A DNA stretch of 64,000 nt from Streptomyces sp. NBC_01197 (GTDB taxonomy: Bacteria; Actinomycetota; Actinomycetes; Streptomycetales; Streptomycetaceae): positions 4,951,001-5,015,000 of the forward strand of contig NZ_CP108569.1 of NCBI RefSeq assembly GCF_036010505.1. Direction: 5' to 3'. Positions 1 through 8,635 of the stretch are shown here, one piece after another. The notes beneath the pieces were generated by a model. That model searched no databases, was not told where the DNA came from, and saw only the letters and a list, made by a program, of their open reading frames with translations. The first letter of the stretch is position 1, and each line of letters begins with the position of its first letter. Made by a program: the position numbers and the translations under genes.

Positions 1-645
1 ACCGTCTGGCTGGCCGTCGGCTCCACCGTCGGCTGCCTCGTCCTCGGGTTCGTGCTCGCCGTGGTGATCGCTTTCGTGCCGTTCCCCGGCGGGAAGGCGG
101 TCGCCCGGTTCATCGATGTCTTCCTCTCCTTCCCGTCCTTCCTGATCACGCTCGCGCTGCTCTTCGTCTACGGCTCGGTCGGCATGGCCAACGGCGCCTG
201 GACGGACCTGACCGGCGCGCACCAGGGGCCGTTCCAGTTCCTCACCACTCCGTGGGGCGTACTCCTCGCGGAGATCACCTACTTCACGCCGTTCGTGATG
301 CGGCCGCTGCTCGCGGCCTTCTCCCAGCTCGACACCGCGCAGCTGGAGGTGGCCTCGTCGCTGGGCGCGGGACCGGCCCGGATCGTACGGCGGATCATCC
401 TGCCCGAGGCGCTGCCCGCGCTCGCCGCCGGCGGCAGCCTGGTGCTGGTGATGTGCCTCAACGAGTTCGGCATCGTGCTCTTCACCGGGGCCAAGGGCGT
501 GACGACCCTGCCGATGCTCGTGTACAGCAAGGCGATCCTCGAATCCGACTACCCGGCCGCGTGCGTGGTCGCCGTCGTCAATGTGGCGATCTCCGTCGGG
601 CTCTACTCCCTCTACCGGATGGTGGCGCGCCGTGCTGGTGCATAG
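1..645 (+). CDS. ABC transporter permease, 2-aminoethylphosphonate type (5' partial)
   Basis: The reading frame is open from base 1, so the start lies outside the window; 214 codons remain. The protein is a string of hydrophobic segments with the binding-protein-dependent permease EAA loop around ASSLGAGPARIVRRIILPEA, which contacts the ATPase. The following permease and substrate-binding protein resemble the subunits annotated as 2-aminoethylphosphonate importers in Streptomyces, so the likely job is inner-membrane uptake of a phosphonate. The substrate is inferred from family resemblance only; Fe3+- or thiamine-type importers of the same superfamily are the alternative. The 3' end overlaps the next gene by about 14 bases, so the two are probably translationally coupled. 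Confidence 0.85.
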   Translation, partial: TVWLAVGSTVGCLVLGFVLAVVIAFVPFPGGKAVARFIDVFLSFPSFLITLALLFVYGSVGMANGAWTDLTGAHQGPFQFLTTPWGVLLAEITYFTPFVMRPLLAAFSQLDTAQLEVASSLGAGPARIVRRIILPEALPALAAGGSLVLVMCLNEFGIVLFTGAKGVTTLPMLVYSKAILESDYPAACVVAVVNVAISVGLYSLYRMVARRAGA

Positions 646-1429
646 CCGTACGGGCAAGTGGACCACCTGGGTCGTCTTCTTCGCCCTCTTCCTGCCCCTG
701 TTCGCCCTGCCGCTCCTGGTGATCCTGCTGGCCTCGTTCGCCACCAACTGGTCGGGGGCACTCCCCTCGGGGGCGACCGTGAGCCATTACGCTGCCGCCA
801 CCAGCGGGGACTCCCTTCAGGCCCTCACCACCAGCCTGATCACCGCCGCCTGCGCGAGCGTGCTCGCGCTGACCCTCGGGACGTGGGCGGCGCTCGCCGG
901 CGCCGCACTGAAGAAGCGCGGACGGCGGTTCATGGACGCCCTGTTCATGCTGCCGGTCGCGGTGCCGCCGGTGGTCGTGGGCCTCGCTGTGCTGGTGGCG
1001 TTCAGCAAGCCGCCGGTCCTGCTCAACGGCACCTCCACGATCGTGATCCTGGCGCACACCATTCTTGTCACGGCGTTCGCCCACCGGTCGGTCTCGGCTG
1101 CCATCCTGCGTCTCGACCCGGTGTACGAGCAGGCCGCGGCCTCGCTGGGGGCCCGCCCCTCATACGTCCTGTGGCGGGTCAGGCTGCCGCTGCTGCTGCC
1201 GTCCCTGACAGCGGCGGCCGGGCTCTGCTTCGCCCTGTCGATGGGGGAACTGAGCGCCACGATGATGCTCTACCCGCCCGACTGGACACCGCTTCCCGTC
1301 CAGATCTTCGCGACCACCGACCGGGGCTCGCTCTTCACGGGCGCGGCGGTCGCGGTGGTCCTCATGGCGGCGACACTGCTGGTGCTGTCCGGGGTCTCCC
1401 GTATCCGGACCAGGGCGTTGTACCGCTGA
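632..1429 (+). CDS. ABC transporter permease, second subunit (2-aminoethylphosphonate type)
   Basis: This is a permease of about 265 residues with six predicted membrane helices and an EAA loop near AAASLGARPSYVLWRVRLPL. I place the start at GTG 632 (GTG 638 is equally possible) because the frame begins inside the last codons of the upstream permease, typical of coupled subunits; the open frame reaches further back but only into that gene. It should pair with the upstream permease to form the membrane channel for the binding protein encoded at 1526. The ATPase gene is not in the window and presumably lies to the left. Confidence 0.85.
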   Translation: MLVHSRTGKWTTWVVFFALFLPLFALPLLVILLASFATNWSGALPSGATVSHYAAATSGDSLQALTTSLITAACASVLALTLGTWAALAGAALKKRGRRFMDALFMLPVAVPPVVVGLAVLVAFSKPPVLLNGTSTIVILAHTILVTAFAHRSVSAAILRLDPVYEQAAASLGARPSYVLWRVRLPLLLPSLTAAAGLCFALSMGELSATMMLYPPDWTPLPVQIFATTDRGSLFTGAAVAVVLMAATLLVLSGVSRIRTRALYR

Positions 1430-1525
1430 ACCCCCCTGCTCTCAACCTGACTTGACCTGAACTCCGAGGCTGAATACCGAACCCGAACACCGAACCCCGA
1501 ACTACCCCAGGAGTCACGGAACGTC

Positions 1526-2584
1526 ATGCGCCACTCCATCAAGCCGCTCGCCGCCGTCGCCGGGGCCCTGGTCCTCGCGAGTTCCCTCTCCGCCTGCGGT
1601 GGTTCATCCGCGGCGTCCGATGCCAAGGTCGTCACCGTCTACAGTGCCGACGGCCTCAAGGGCGAGAACAACGACGGCTGGTACGACCGGGTCTTCAAGG
1701 ACTTCCAGAAGCAGACGGGCATCAAGGTCAATTACGTGGAGGGCGGTTCGGGCGAGGTCGTGCAGCGCACGGTCCGCGAGAAGTCCAACACCCAGGCCGA
1801 CGTCCTTGTCACGCTCCCGCCGTTCATCCAGCAGGCCGACGCCGAGGGGCTGCTCCAGAAGTACACGCCCAAGGGCTCGGACCAGGTCGCCCCGGCCGAC
1901 AAGGGGGCCGACGGGACCTGGACCTCGGTCGTCAACAACTACTTCGGCTTCATCTACAACAAGAAGGAGCTCAAGACCGCCCCCACCACCTGGGACGAAC
2001 TGCTCGGCGGTAAGTACAAGAACAAGCTCCAGTACTCCACGCCGGGTGTCGCGGGCGACGGCACCGCCGTGCTCATCAAGGCGATGCACGACTTCGGCTC
2101 CAAGCAGGCGGCCATGACATTCCTGGGCAGGCTCCAGGCGAACAACGTCGGCCCGTCCGCTTCGACCGGCAAGCTCGCGCCCAAGGTCGACAAGGGCGAG
2201 ATCCTGGCCGCCAACGGCGATGTCCAGATGAGCTACGCGCAGTCGAAGACCATGCCGAACCTGGGCATCTGGTTCCCGGCGAAGGCGGGTGGCAAGCCGA
2301 CCACCTTCGCGCTGCCGTACGCGGCCGGTCTGGTCAGCAAGGCGCCGCACTCGGTGAACGGCAGGAAGCTGCTGGACTTCATGCTCGCCGAGCAGGCCCA
2401 GAAGCAGGTCAGCGAGATCAGCGGCGGCTTCTCATCCCGCAAGGACATCAACGCCAGCGATGCCAACGCGACCGCGCTGAGCGCACTGATGAAGGGCGTC
2501 GACGTCTTCGCACCCGACTGGAACGACATCTCCAAGAACCTCACGTCGTACGTCGGGGACTGGCAGTCCGCCACCCACAGCTGA
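1526..2584 (+). CDS. ABC transporter substrate-binding lipoprotein (2-aminoethylphosphonate-like)
   Basis: A 352-residue extracellular solute-binding protein. It has a lipoprotein signal peptide whose lipobox ends in LSAC, making Cys24 the lipidated residue, so the protein is anchored outside the membrane. The mature part is a periplasmic-binding-type 1 fold of the Fe3+/phosphonate group, with conserved stretches such as VTVYSADGL near the N-terminus and NNYFGFIYNKKELK near residue 140. ATG 1526 follows a GGAGT ribosome binding site. The 96-base gap from the permease holds short CCGAAC-rich repeats. The phosphonate assignment rests on recalled similarity plus phosphatase-type neighbours; the ligand is not proved by sequence. 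Confidence 0.85.
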   Translation: MRHSIKPLAAVAGALVLASSLSACGGSSAASDAKVVTVYSADGLKGENNDGWYDRVFKDFQKQTGIKVNYVEGGSGEVVQRTVREKSNTQADVLVTLPPFIQQADAEGLLQKYTPKGSDQVAPADKGADGTWTSVVNNYFGFIYNKKELKTAPTTWDELLGGKYKNKLQYSTPGVAGDGTAVLIKAMHDFGSKQAAMTFLGRLQANNVGPSASTGKLAPKVDKGEILAANGDVQMSYAQSKTMPNLGIWFPAKAGGKPTTFALPYAAGLVSKAPHSVNGRKLLDFMLAEQAQKQVSEISGGFSSRKDINASDANATALSALMKGVDVFAPDWNDISKNLTSYVGDWQSATHS

Positions 2585-2722
2585 GCACCGGCACCGGCGC
2601 CAGCTCCTGGACCGCCGAAGAACCGCCGAAGCACCGTCGGGGAACCGTGTGTTGGGGAGAACTTCACCGCACGCCTCTGGCCGTCGGCGATCTATTGCGA
2701 AAAGATAACGGGTCTAGTCCTA

Positions 2723-2758
2723 AGCCCAACGCCCCTGCTTCGCCAGGGGCGTTGGGCT
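2723..2758 (+). terminator. Rho-independent-type hairpin after the phosphonate transporter operon
   Basis: A perfect 15-bp stem (AGCCCAACGCCCCTG and its complement) closes a CTTCG-containing loop. It sits between the binding-protein gene and the next gene on the same strand. There is no strong T-tract, as is usual in Streptomyces. Confidence 0.8.
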
Positions 2759-2795
2759 GCCCGCTCGCTCACCCCACCCCTCACCGGAGGATCAC

Positions 2796-4289
2796 GTGTC
2801 TTCGCAGCTGTCGCGCCGCTCCCTCCTCATCGGCGCCGCTTCCCTCGCCGTCGCGGCGGGCCCCCTCGTCCAGGTCGCCCGCGCCGCGGACAGAAAGCCC
2901 AAGGTCCTGGTCATCGGCCTGGACGGCACCCTGCTCAGCAAGATCGAAGTGGCGGACGCACCGCACCTCAAGGCGCTGCGGGCCGCCGGTCTGACCGCGG
3001 CCTCCCCGCTGTACGCGGCACCCTTCGCCCCCACGCTGTCCGGCCCCGGCTGGTCGACGATCATCACCGGCGTCTGGCCCGACAAGCACAAGGTGATGGA
3101 CAACACCTTCGCCGGGCAGAACTTCGCTCAGTACCCGGACTTCCTGACCCGCGTCGAGAACGCCAGGCCCGCGCTCGGCACGTACGCCATCGCGTCGTGG
3201 AACCCGATCACCACCACGATCTTCTCCTCGAAGGTGGACACCCGCGTCAACACCCCGAGCGCCGAGTACGACACCGGGACCACCTCGCGGCTCGTCAGCC
3301 AACTCGCCACCGGCAGCTCCGACGCGCACTTCGTCCAGCTCGACGGCGTGGACGAGGCGGGCCACGAACACGGCGCCGCCAGCCAGGAGTACCTCGACGC
3401 GATTCACGCCGTAGACACCTCGGTCGGACAGTTCGTCGCCGCGATCGAGTCCCGTAAGACGTACGCGTCGGAGAACTGGCTGATCATGGTCACCGCGGAC
3501 CACGGCCACACCGACCCCGGCGGCCACGGCGGTTCCAGCTGGCAGGAGCGCCAGACCTTCCTGATCGCGCGGGGTGCCGGGATCGGCGCCGGTTCGACGC
3601 GGTACGACATCCGGATGCCGGATGTCGCCGCCTCCGCCCTCGCTCACCTCGGTATCGCCATCGACCCCGCCTGGGGCCTCGACGGCAGGCCGCTGCAGCA
3701 GCCGGGCGACGACGCGTTCGACGTGCTGCGGCCCCGGCTGACCGGGCCGGTCGACGAGAGCGGCATCGGGGCGGGCGTCATCGGCTTCACCCACACCCCG
3801 CCGCCGGGCTGGTCGGTCGACAACTCCGCGATGGGTACCGGCGGCGTCACCGAGTGGCGCGGCTGGTCCTTCACCACCGACGAGTTCTGGACGAAGGCCG
3901 AGCCGAACCAGCAGCGCGAGTCCAACGTCCGGGCGCGCGGTGTCTTCGCGGTCGCCGACGGGGACGAGTGGTCGGACAAGACCTTCACGGGGACCTGCGA
4001 CTCGACCCTGATCAGCCCGGCCTACCGGGTGCGGGGCGGGCGCACGGCGACCCTCACGTACACGACGTACTACCGTCAGGAGGCCCCGCAGCGCGGCGAG
4101 GTGCTGGTCAGCTACGACGGCGCGGCCCCGGTGAGCGTGCGGACGTACACCGCGGACACCTCGTCCCGCGTCGAGAACCTCACGCTCCAGGTCCCGGCCG
4201 GGGCCACCAGCGCCCAGGTGCGGTTCCGCTACACCGGGGGCAACAACTGGTTCTGGACGGTCGACGCGGTCAGGATCACCGCAGGGTGA
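2796..4289 (+). CDS. Tat-exported alkaline phosphatase family / type I phosphodiesterase
   Basis: A 497-residue secreted metal-dependent hydrolase. The N-terminus SQLSRRSLLIGAASLAVAAG is a twin-arginine signal peptide. The mature protein opens with a VIGLDGT metal-binding motif (Asp43). The nucleophile region GPGWSTIITG has Thr/Ser near residue 88, and later DEAGHEHG and VTADHGH supply the remaining metal ligands of the nucleotide pyrophosphatase/phosphodiesterase superfamily. Residues about 340-497 form a separate beta-rich, carbohydrate-binding-like tail. GTG 2796 follows a CGGAGG site. Lying behind a phosphonate-type importer, it may release phosphate or a phosphonate from external esters; the exact substrate is unknown. 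Confidence 0.82.
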   Translation: MSSQLSRRSLLIGAASLAVAAGPLVQVARAADRKPKVLVIGLDGTLLSKIEVADAPHLKALRAAGLTAASPLYAAPFAPTLSGPGWSTIITGVWPDKHKVMDNTFAGQNFAQYPDFLTRVENARPALGTYAIASWNPITTTIFSSKVDTRVNTPSAEYDTGTTSRLVSQLATGSSDAHFVQLDGVDEAGHEHGAASQEYLDAIHAVDTSVGQFVAAIESRKTYASENWLIMVTADHGHTDPGGHGGSSWQERQTFLIARGAGIGAGSTRYDIRMPDVAASALAHLGIAIDPAWGLDGRPLQQPGDDAFDVLRPRLTGPVDESGIGAGVIGFTHTPPPGWSVDNSAMGTGGVTEWRGWSFTTDEFWTKAEPNQQRESNVRARGVFAVADGDEWSDKTFTGTCDSTLISPAYRVRGGRTATLTYTTYYRQEAPQRGEVLVSYDGAAPVSVRTYTADTSSRVENLTLQVPAGATSAQVRFRYTGGNNWFWTVDAVRITAG

Positions 4290-4293
4290 CGCG

Positions 4294-4337
4294 CCGGGGG
4301 CGCCGGAAGCACCGAGCGGTGCGGCCGGCGCCCCCGG
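4294..4337. terminator. Bidirectional terminator between convergent genes
   Basis: A 13-bp perfect stem, CCGGGGGCGCCGG against CCGGCGCCCCCGG, encloses a smaller CACCG/CGGTG hairpin. It lies exactly between the convergent phosphodiesterase and HAD genes. Confidence 0.75.
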
Positions 4338-4348
4338 GATCTGTCCGA

Positions 4349-5128
4349 TCAGACGAGGTCGACCAGGTCGGCGATGGAGTCCACGACTGTGGTCGGCCGG
4401 TACGGGTAGCGGCCGATGTCCTTGCGGCTGGTCAGCCCGGTGAGGACCAGGAAGGTCTCCATCCCGGCCTCGAGCCCCGCCAGTACGTCGGTGTCCATCC
4501 GGTCGCCGATCATGGCCGAGGTCTCGGAGTGGGCACCGATCGCGTTGAGTCCGGTGCGCATCATCAGCGGGTTGGGCTTGCCGACGAAGTACGGGTCCTT
4601 GCCGGTCGCCTTGGTGATCAGGGCGGCCACGGAACCCGTCGCGGGCAGAGCGCCCTCCGGCGAGGGACCGGTGTTGTCGGGGTTGGTGGCGATGAAGCGC
4701 GCACCATTGTTGATCAGGCGGATCGCCCTCGTCAGCGCCTCGAACGAGTACGTCCGGGTCTCCCCGAGGATCACGAAGTCGGGGTCCGAGTCCGTCAGGA
4801 CGTATCCGGCCTCGTGCAGGGCTGTGGTCAGCCCGGCCTCGCCGATGACGTACGCGGTGCCGCCGGGGTGCTGGTTGTCGAGGAACTTCGCGGTCGCGAG
4901 GGCGGAGGTCCAGATGTTCTCCACCGGCACTTCCAGGCCGATCCGCTGGAGCCGCGCGTGCAGGTCACGCGGGGTGTAGATCGAGTTGTTGGTGAGCACG
5001 AGGAACGGCTTGCCGGTGTCCCGCAGCTTCTTGATGAAAGCGTCGGCTCCCGGCACGGGGACGCCCTCGTGCATCAGTACGCCATCCATGTCCGTGAGCC
5101 ACGATTCGATGGGCTTGCGCTCTGTCAT
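4349..5128 (-). CDS. HAD-IIA family hydrolase (NagD-like phosphatase)
   Basis: A 259-residue cytoplasmic phosphatase of haloacid dehalogenase subclass IIA. Motif I is LTDMDGVL, giving the two catalytic aspartates. Motif II is VLTNNS, and motif IV is MIGDRMDTD near residue 205; the C2-type cap lies between them. I choose ATG 5128 rather than the longer frame to 5164 because AGGAG sits nine bases upstream. Family members dephosphorylate sugar phosphates or nucleotides; in this neighbourhood a phosphorus-salvage role is plausible but unproved. Confidence 0.88.
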   Translation of the reverse strand: MTERKPIESWLTDMDGVLMHEGVPVPGADAFIKKLRDTGKPFLVLTNNSIYTPRDLHARLQRIGLEVPVENIWTSALATAKFLDNQHPGGTAYVIGEAGLTTALHEAGYVLTDSDPDFVILGETRTYSFEALTRAIRLINNGARFIATNPDNTGPSPEGALPATGSVAALITKATGKDPYFVGKPNPLMMRTGLNAIGAHSETSAMIGDRMDTDVLAGLEAGMETFLVLTGLTSRKDIGRYPYRPTTVVDSIADLVDLV

Positions 5129-5310
5129 GCGGGCTGGCTCCTGGCGGCTCGGCGGGATGGTCACCGGAGATCCGAAAGGTACGGGGGCTCCGAGGCGGCC
5201 ATCCTATTCACGTCACGCCGGCCGGGAAGCACCCCGATCGGACGTACGTACGGCTTTCCGGGATGCGGGACGGATCCCCAGGCGGCAACCTTCGTAACAG
5301 GAGGTTCACC

Positions 5311-5853
5311 ATGCGTCTCATATCCGTCACTCTCTGTGCCGCAACGGCGGCCGCGGCTGCCCTGTTCCCCGCCGCCGCGATCGCGGCCCCGGCCGAGGGG
5401 TCTTCGGGGACGGTCACGGTCAGCCCGTCCGTCATTGCTCCCGGCGAGGAGGTGGACCTGAGAGTGAGCTGCAGGAGCGGCAAACCGTTCGGCAGGTCCG
5501 ACGCCTTCGACTCGCAGGCCGAGTTCTCGCCCGCCGCCGACCGGGGCTCCATGTACGCCGCCGCGCGGATCCGCACCGACGCCGCGTCCAAGGACTACAC
5601 GGTCCAGGTGAGGTGCGGGCGCACCGTCGTGACCGGCACGATCACCGTCGTACGGGAAGGTGGCAGCCACCACCGTCCCATGCCTCTGATCAGCCCCACG
5701 GCCCCCGTCCACGCGGGCGGCGGGGCCACGGCCACGGTCGCCGCCCAGGAAGCGGCTCCGGGTACCGGGCACACCGCTGTCGGCCTGGCGCTCGCCGGGA
5801 TCGCCGCCGCGGCAGTGGCCGGGCGCAGCCTGCGGCGCCGGCGCAGCAGCTGA
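5311..5853 (+). CDS. Secreted protein with C-terminal anchor, candidate sortase substrate
   Basis: A 180-residue exported protein that I do not recognise as a named family. It has a Sec signal peptide ending near AAIAAPAEG and an immunoglobulin-like beta domain (residues about 30-120) with two cysteines that could form a disulfide. The C-terminus is built like a cell-wall sorting signal: APGTGH, then a hydrophobic stretch, then SLRRRRSS. ATG 5311 follows GGAGG; the longer frame from 5263 lacks such a site. The class F sortase gene starts one base after its stop, so the two are surely one operon and may be substrate and enzyme. Confidence 0.75.
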   Translation: MRLISVTLCAATAAAAALFPAAAIAAPAEGSSGTVTVSPSVIAPGEEVDLRVSCRSGKPFGRSDAFDSQAEFSPAADRGSMYAAARIRTDAASKDYTVQVRCGRTVVTGTITVVREGGSHHRPMPLISPTAPVHAGGGATATVAAQEAAPGTGHTAVGLALAGIAAAAVAGRSLRRRRSS

Positions 5854-5854
5854 C

Positions 5855-6523
5855 ATGACGTCCGAGGGTTCGTCATCGGGAAGCGGTCGGCTGCTGACCG
5901 GGGTCGCCTGGGCCGTACTGCTGCTCGGGCTGTGGCTCTGGGGCCGCCAGATCACCGAAGGCCCCGAGGGGAGCTCGGGGCCGAAGACCGGCGATGTGGC
6001 AGCGGTGGGACGTCCGCTCGGCGTCACGCTGCCCCCGGCCCATGCCCCGCTCGCGGGAGAGCGGCCGCGGCGGGTGCAGATCCCATCAGTGGGGATCAAC
6101 GCACCGGTCGTGCCGCGCGGGCTCGACGCCCATGGTGCGATCGACCCGCCGCCGTTCGAGGCGCCGGACGAGGTCGGCTGGTTCGGCGGCGGCACCCGTC
6201 CGGGCGCGGTCGGGGCCGCGCTGCTGGTCGGCCATGTCGACACGAACACCAGGAAAGCTGTCTTCTACGGCCTGAGCGCGGTCCGTCCCGGCGAGAAGGT
6301 GCGGGTGACGGGCTCCGACGGCGCGGTCAGCGAATTCACCATCGACGATGTCCAGGTCTTTCAGCGCAGCCACTTCAACGCGAAGAAGGCTTATGGGGAG
6401 CGGGTGCAGGGCCGCGCGGAGCTGAGGCTGATCACCTGCGGCGGCTCGTTCGACCGTACGACGCGGGCTTACAGCGCCAATGTGGTGGTCTCGGCCTACC
6501 TCACGGGTGTGCCGAAGAAGTGA
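5855..6523 (+). CDS. Class F sortase
   Basis: A 222-residue membrane-anchored cysteine transpeptidase. One N-terminal transmembrane helix (residues 13-30) is followed by a short linker and the sortase beta-barrel. Catalytic His127 lies in LLVGHVDT, Cys195 in RLITCGG and the arginine just after it (Arg201 or Arg204). The size and the GHVDT/TCGG pattern fit actinobacterial class F sortases. It starts one base after the preceding secreted protein. Class F enzymes are poorly understood in Streptomyces; the adjacent gene is the best candidate substrate or partner. Confidence 0.88.
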   Translation: MTSEGSSSGSGRLLTGVAWAVLLLGLWLWGRQITEGPEGSSGPKTGDVAAVGRPLGVTLPPAHAPLAGERPRRVQIPSVGINAPVVPRGLDAHGAIDPPPFEAPDEVGWFGGGTRPGAVGAALLVGHVDTNTRKAVFYGLSAVRPGEKVRVTGSDGAVSEFTIDDVQVFQRSHFNAKKAYGERVQGRAELRLITCGGSFDRTTRAYSANVVVSAYLTGVPKK

Positions 6524-6646
6524 GCGGCGGGGTGCGTGGGGCTGTCTCCGTCCGGCCTGTCCTGCTTGCCCGGCCTCTGTGACCTGTTTGATCTACTCGG
6601 CCGAATTATTTCGCTTGATCCGCTTGAGGTCCACCGTGGGGATTCA

Positions 6647-6678
6647 CCGGAGGGGCGCCCGGCCGGGCGCCCCTCCGG
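6647..6678 (+). terminator. Terminator of the sortase operon
   Basis: A perfect 32-bp inverted repeat, CCGGAGGGGCGCCCGG and its exact complement with no loop bases, lies 124 bases past the sortase stop. Confidence 0.65.
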
Positions 6679-6814
6679 TCTGCCGTGTGCGGCGGCGGGG
6701 AGCGAAGTGGGGTGGTGGGGTCAGCGCATCGGCCGGGCGCCAACTCCATGTGGTCCAGGCGGCATTGGGGCGGACCGGGGCCCGGGGGGAGGAGAGGAGG
6801 GGAGGAGATGAACG

Positions 6815-6850
6815 ACCGAAGCCCCCCACTGTGAGGTGGGGGGCTTCGGT
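6815..6850 (-). terminator. Terminator of tRNA-Lys copy 1
   Basis: A stem of about 15 bp (ACCGAAGCCCCCCAC with its complement) and a five-base loop, placed six bases beyond the 3' end of the tRNA. Its sequence differs from the terminators of copies 2 and 3. Confidence 0.75.
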
Positions 6851-6856
6851 ATCGCG

Positions 6857-6930
6857 TGCGCCGCCAGGGACTCGAACCCCGGACCCGCTGATTAAGAGTC
6901 AGCTGCTCTAACCAACTGAGCTAGCGGCGC
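6857..6930 (-). tRNA. tRNA-Lys (anticodon CTT), copy 1
   Basis: A complete 74-nt cloverleaf: acceptor arm GCGCCGC/GCGGCGC, D-arm with AGCTCAGTTGGTTAGAGC, anticodon loop CTCTTAA giving anticodon CTT, T-loop GTTCGAGTC and discriminator A. CCA is not encoded. It is identical in sequence to the two other copies in this window. The eight bases immediately upstream, GTCAGCAG, are also shared. Confidence 0.97.
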
Positions 6931-7111
6931 CTGCTGACCTGGAGAACTTTACCGGACCGGCGGAGGTGCTCCGGACCTCATGGCGGCGACGGGTCATATG
7001 TTCGTTTTCTCCCATTCATCCCGTCAAAATGCGATTCATCCGCATAGTTGAGAAGCTGACGATCATGCAGATGCGCCTTTGCGCAACTTCAACAACGCGG
7101 AGGGGACACGT

Positions 7112-8635
7112 ATGACGGTTCCGGTCTTCGAGGAGTACGAACCTCCGAGCGACTGCGGCTGTGCGGGGTGCGCCGAGTGGCGCCGCTCGGCTTCCCACAC
7201 CCTCTCGCTGAGAGAGGGCGGACACCCGGCGGCCCACGGCGCGCGGCGCGCGCTCGTGCTGGTGACCGCCGCCGGAGTGGTACTCGGCGGGGGGACGGTC
7301 GCGGCTGCCTCTCCCGGCCCCGGCGGTCAGGGCCAGGAGCCGGCTGCGGCGCCCGTCGAGCCCGCGAAGCTGCCCGCCACCACCAGGTCGGCGATCATCA
7401 GCCGCGCCGCGAAGTGGGTGGCGGCCAAGGTCCCGTACCGCATGGACAAGAACTGGAAGGACGGGTACCGGCAGGACTGCTCGGGCTTCGTGTCGATGGC
7501 CTGGGGGCTGGACGGGAACGAATGGACGGGAAACCTGGCCCAGTACGGGAGGCGGATAAAGAAGAGCGATCTCCGGCCCGGCGACATCCTGCTGTTCCAC
7601 AACCCGGCGAACCCGAACAAGGGCTCCCACGTCACCGTCTTCGGCGGCTGGACCAACTCCGCCCACACCTCCTACCTTGCGTACGAGCAGACGCGGCCGC
7701 ACACCCGCGCGCAGTCCACGCCGTACGCCTACTGGTCCCACTCCGGCCGCTATGTGCCCTACCGCTACAAGGGGCTCAGGACCGGCGGCGGCGGTTCCCG
7801 GCCGGTCACCGCCTACCCCGGGGCGAAGTCCTTCGGGAAGGGGGCGAAGAACGCCAACGTCACCCGGCTCGGCCGGATGCTCGTCGCGCGCGGTGGCGGC
7901 CGTTTCTACCGGCGGGGTCCCGGCCCGAGGTGGGGCGAGGCCGACCGACGGGCCACCCAGGCGTTCCAGCGGGCCCAGGGGTGGACCGGCTCCGAGGCGG
8001 ACGGGCTGCCCGGCCGAACCACCTGGAACCTGCTGGTGAAGGGCGGCGGCAAGAACATGCCGGCCGCTGGGAAGAGCAGGACCACCGGCAGCAGCCGTCC
8101 CACCACCGGGGCCGGTGGGAAGGGGAACCCTGCTGGTACCAGCAGCTCCACCGGTGCGAGCAGTCCCGCTCGTACCACCAGCTCTGCCGGCACCAGCAGC
8201 CCCACTACTGCGAGCAGTCCCGCCGGCACCATCACCTCTGCCGCCCCCGCCGACCACGCGAGCCCCGCGGCCCCCTCCAGCACCAGCAACCCCGCTGGCA
8301 TCAAAGCCCCCGCCGGCCCCAAGACCCCAGCTCATACCGGCACCACCCCGGCCCGTCACTCCAGCACCCCCGCCCGCCATGCCGGCGCACCGCCTGGCGC
8401 GGCCTTTCCCGGTGCCAGGTTCTTCAAGCGGGGGCAGTCCGGGCCCCACGTGGAGCAGCTCGGCAAGCAGTTGGTGAAGAAGGGCTTCGGCAAGTACTAC
8501 ACGGCAGGTCCCGGGCCCCGGTGGACCGAGGCGGACCGGCGCAATGTCCAGGCGTTCCAGCGGGCCCAGGGATGGACCGGCAGGGCGGCCAACGGATATC
8601 CCGGCCCCGAGACATGGAGGCGACTCTTCGCATGA
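7112..8635 (+). CDS. NlpC/P60 (C40) endopeptidase with two peptidoglycan-binding domains
   Basis: A 507-residue cell-envelope protein. The N-terminus carries a small cysteine motif (CGCAGC, residues 15-20). One hydrophobic segment (about 46-66) serves as signal or anchor. The C40 peptidase core has catalytic Cys123 in QDCSGFVSMAWG and His173 in GSHVTVFGGW. Two homologous peptidoglycan-binding repeats follow (about 230-310 and 430-507), each ending in an AFQRAQGWTG element. A long Ser/Thr/Pro/Ala linker separates them. It should cut peptide stems of peptidoglycan. ATG 7112 has GGAGG; the TTG further up does not. The stop overlaps the next gene's start (ATGA). Confidence 0.85.
   Translation: MTVPVFEEYEPPSDCGCAGCAEWRRSASHTLSLREGGHPAAHGARRALVLVTAAGVVLGGGTVAAASPGPGGQGQEPAAAPVEPAKLPATTRSAIISRAAKWVAAKVPYRMDKNWKDGYRQDCSGFVSMAWGLDGNEWTGNLAQYGRRIKKSDLRPGDILLFHNPANPNKGSHVTVFGGWTNSAHTSYLAYEQTRPHTRAQSTPYAYWSHSGRYVPYRYKGLRTGGGGSRPVTAYPGAKSFGKGAKNANVTRLGRMLVARGGGRFYRRGPGPRWGEADRRATQAFQRAQGWTGSEADGLPGRTTWNLLVKGGGKNMPAAGKSRTTGSSRPTTGAGGKGNPAGTSSSTGASSPARTTSSAGTSSPTTASSPAGTITSAAPADHASPAAPSSTSNPAGIKAPAGPKTPAHTGTTPARHSSTPARHAGAPPGAAFPGARFFKRGQSGPHVEQLGKQLVKKGFGKYYTAGPGPRWTEADRRNVQAFQRAQGWTGRAANGYPGPETWRRLFA

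Larger units (their letters stand above)
6524..6856. other. Gene-free spacer between sortase operon and tRNA-Lys
   Basis: I see no credible gene here. It contains the sortase terminator, a purine-rich GGGGGAGGAGAGGAGG tract near 6784-6806, and the tRNA-Lys terminator at its right end. Confidence 0.6.

Noticed and set aside
581..2350. Numerous long frames opposite and out of register to the transporter genes
   Set aside because: They are typical high-GC shadow frames, Arg/Ala/Gly-rich and without ribosome binding sites.
5290..5310. A PHO box (GTTCACC repeats) near the sortase operon
   Set aside because: Only one GTTCACC is present, directly before the start codon; a second unit at 11-base spacing is too weak.
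7168..8631. Upstream extension of the SPFH protein frame through the peptidoglycan hydrolase gene
   Set aside because: The extension is the out-of-frame shadow of the C40 peptidase; the ATGA overlap at 8632 marks the real start.
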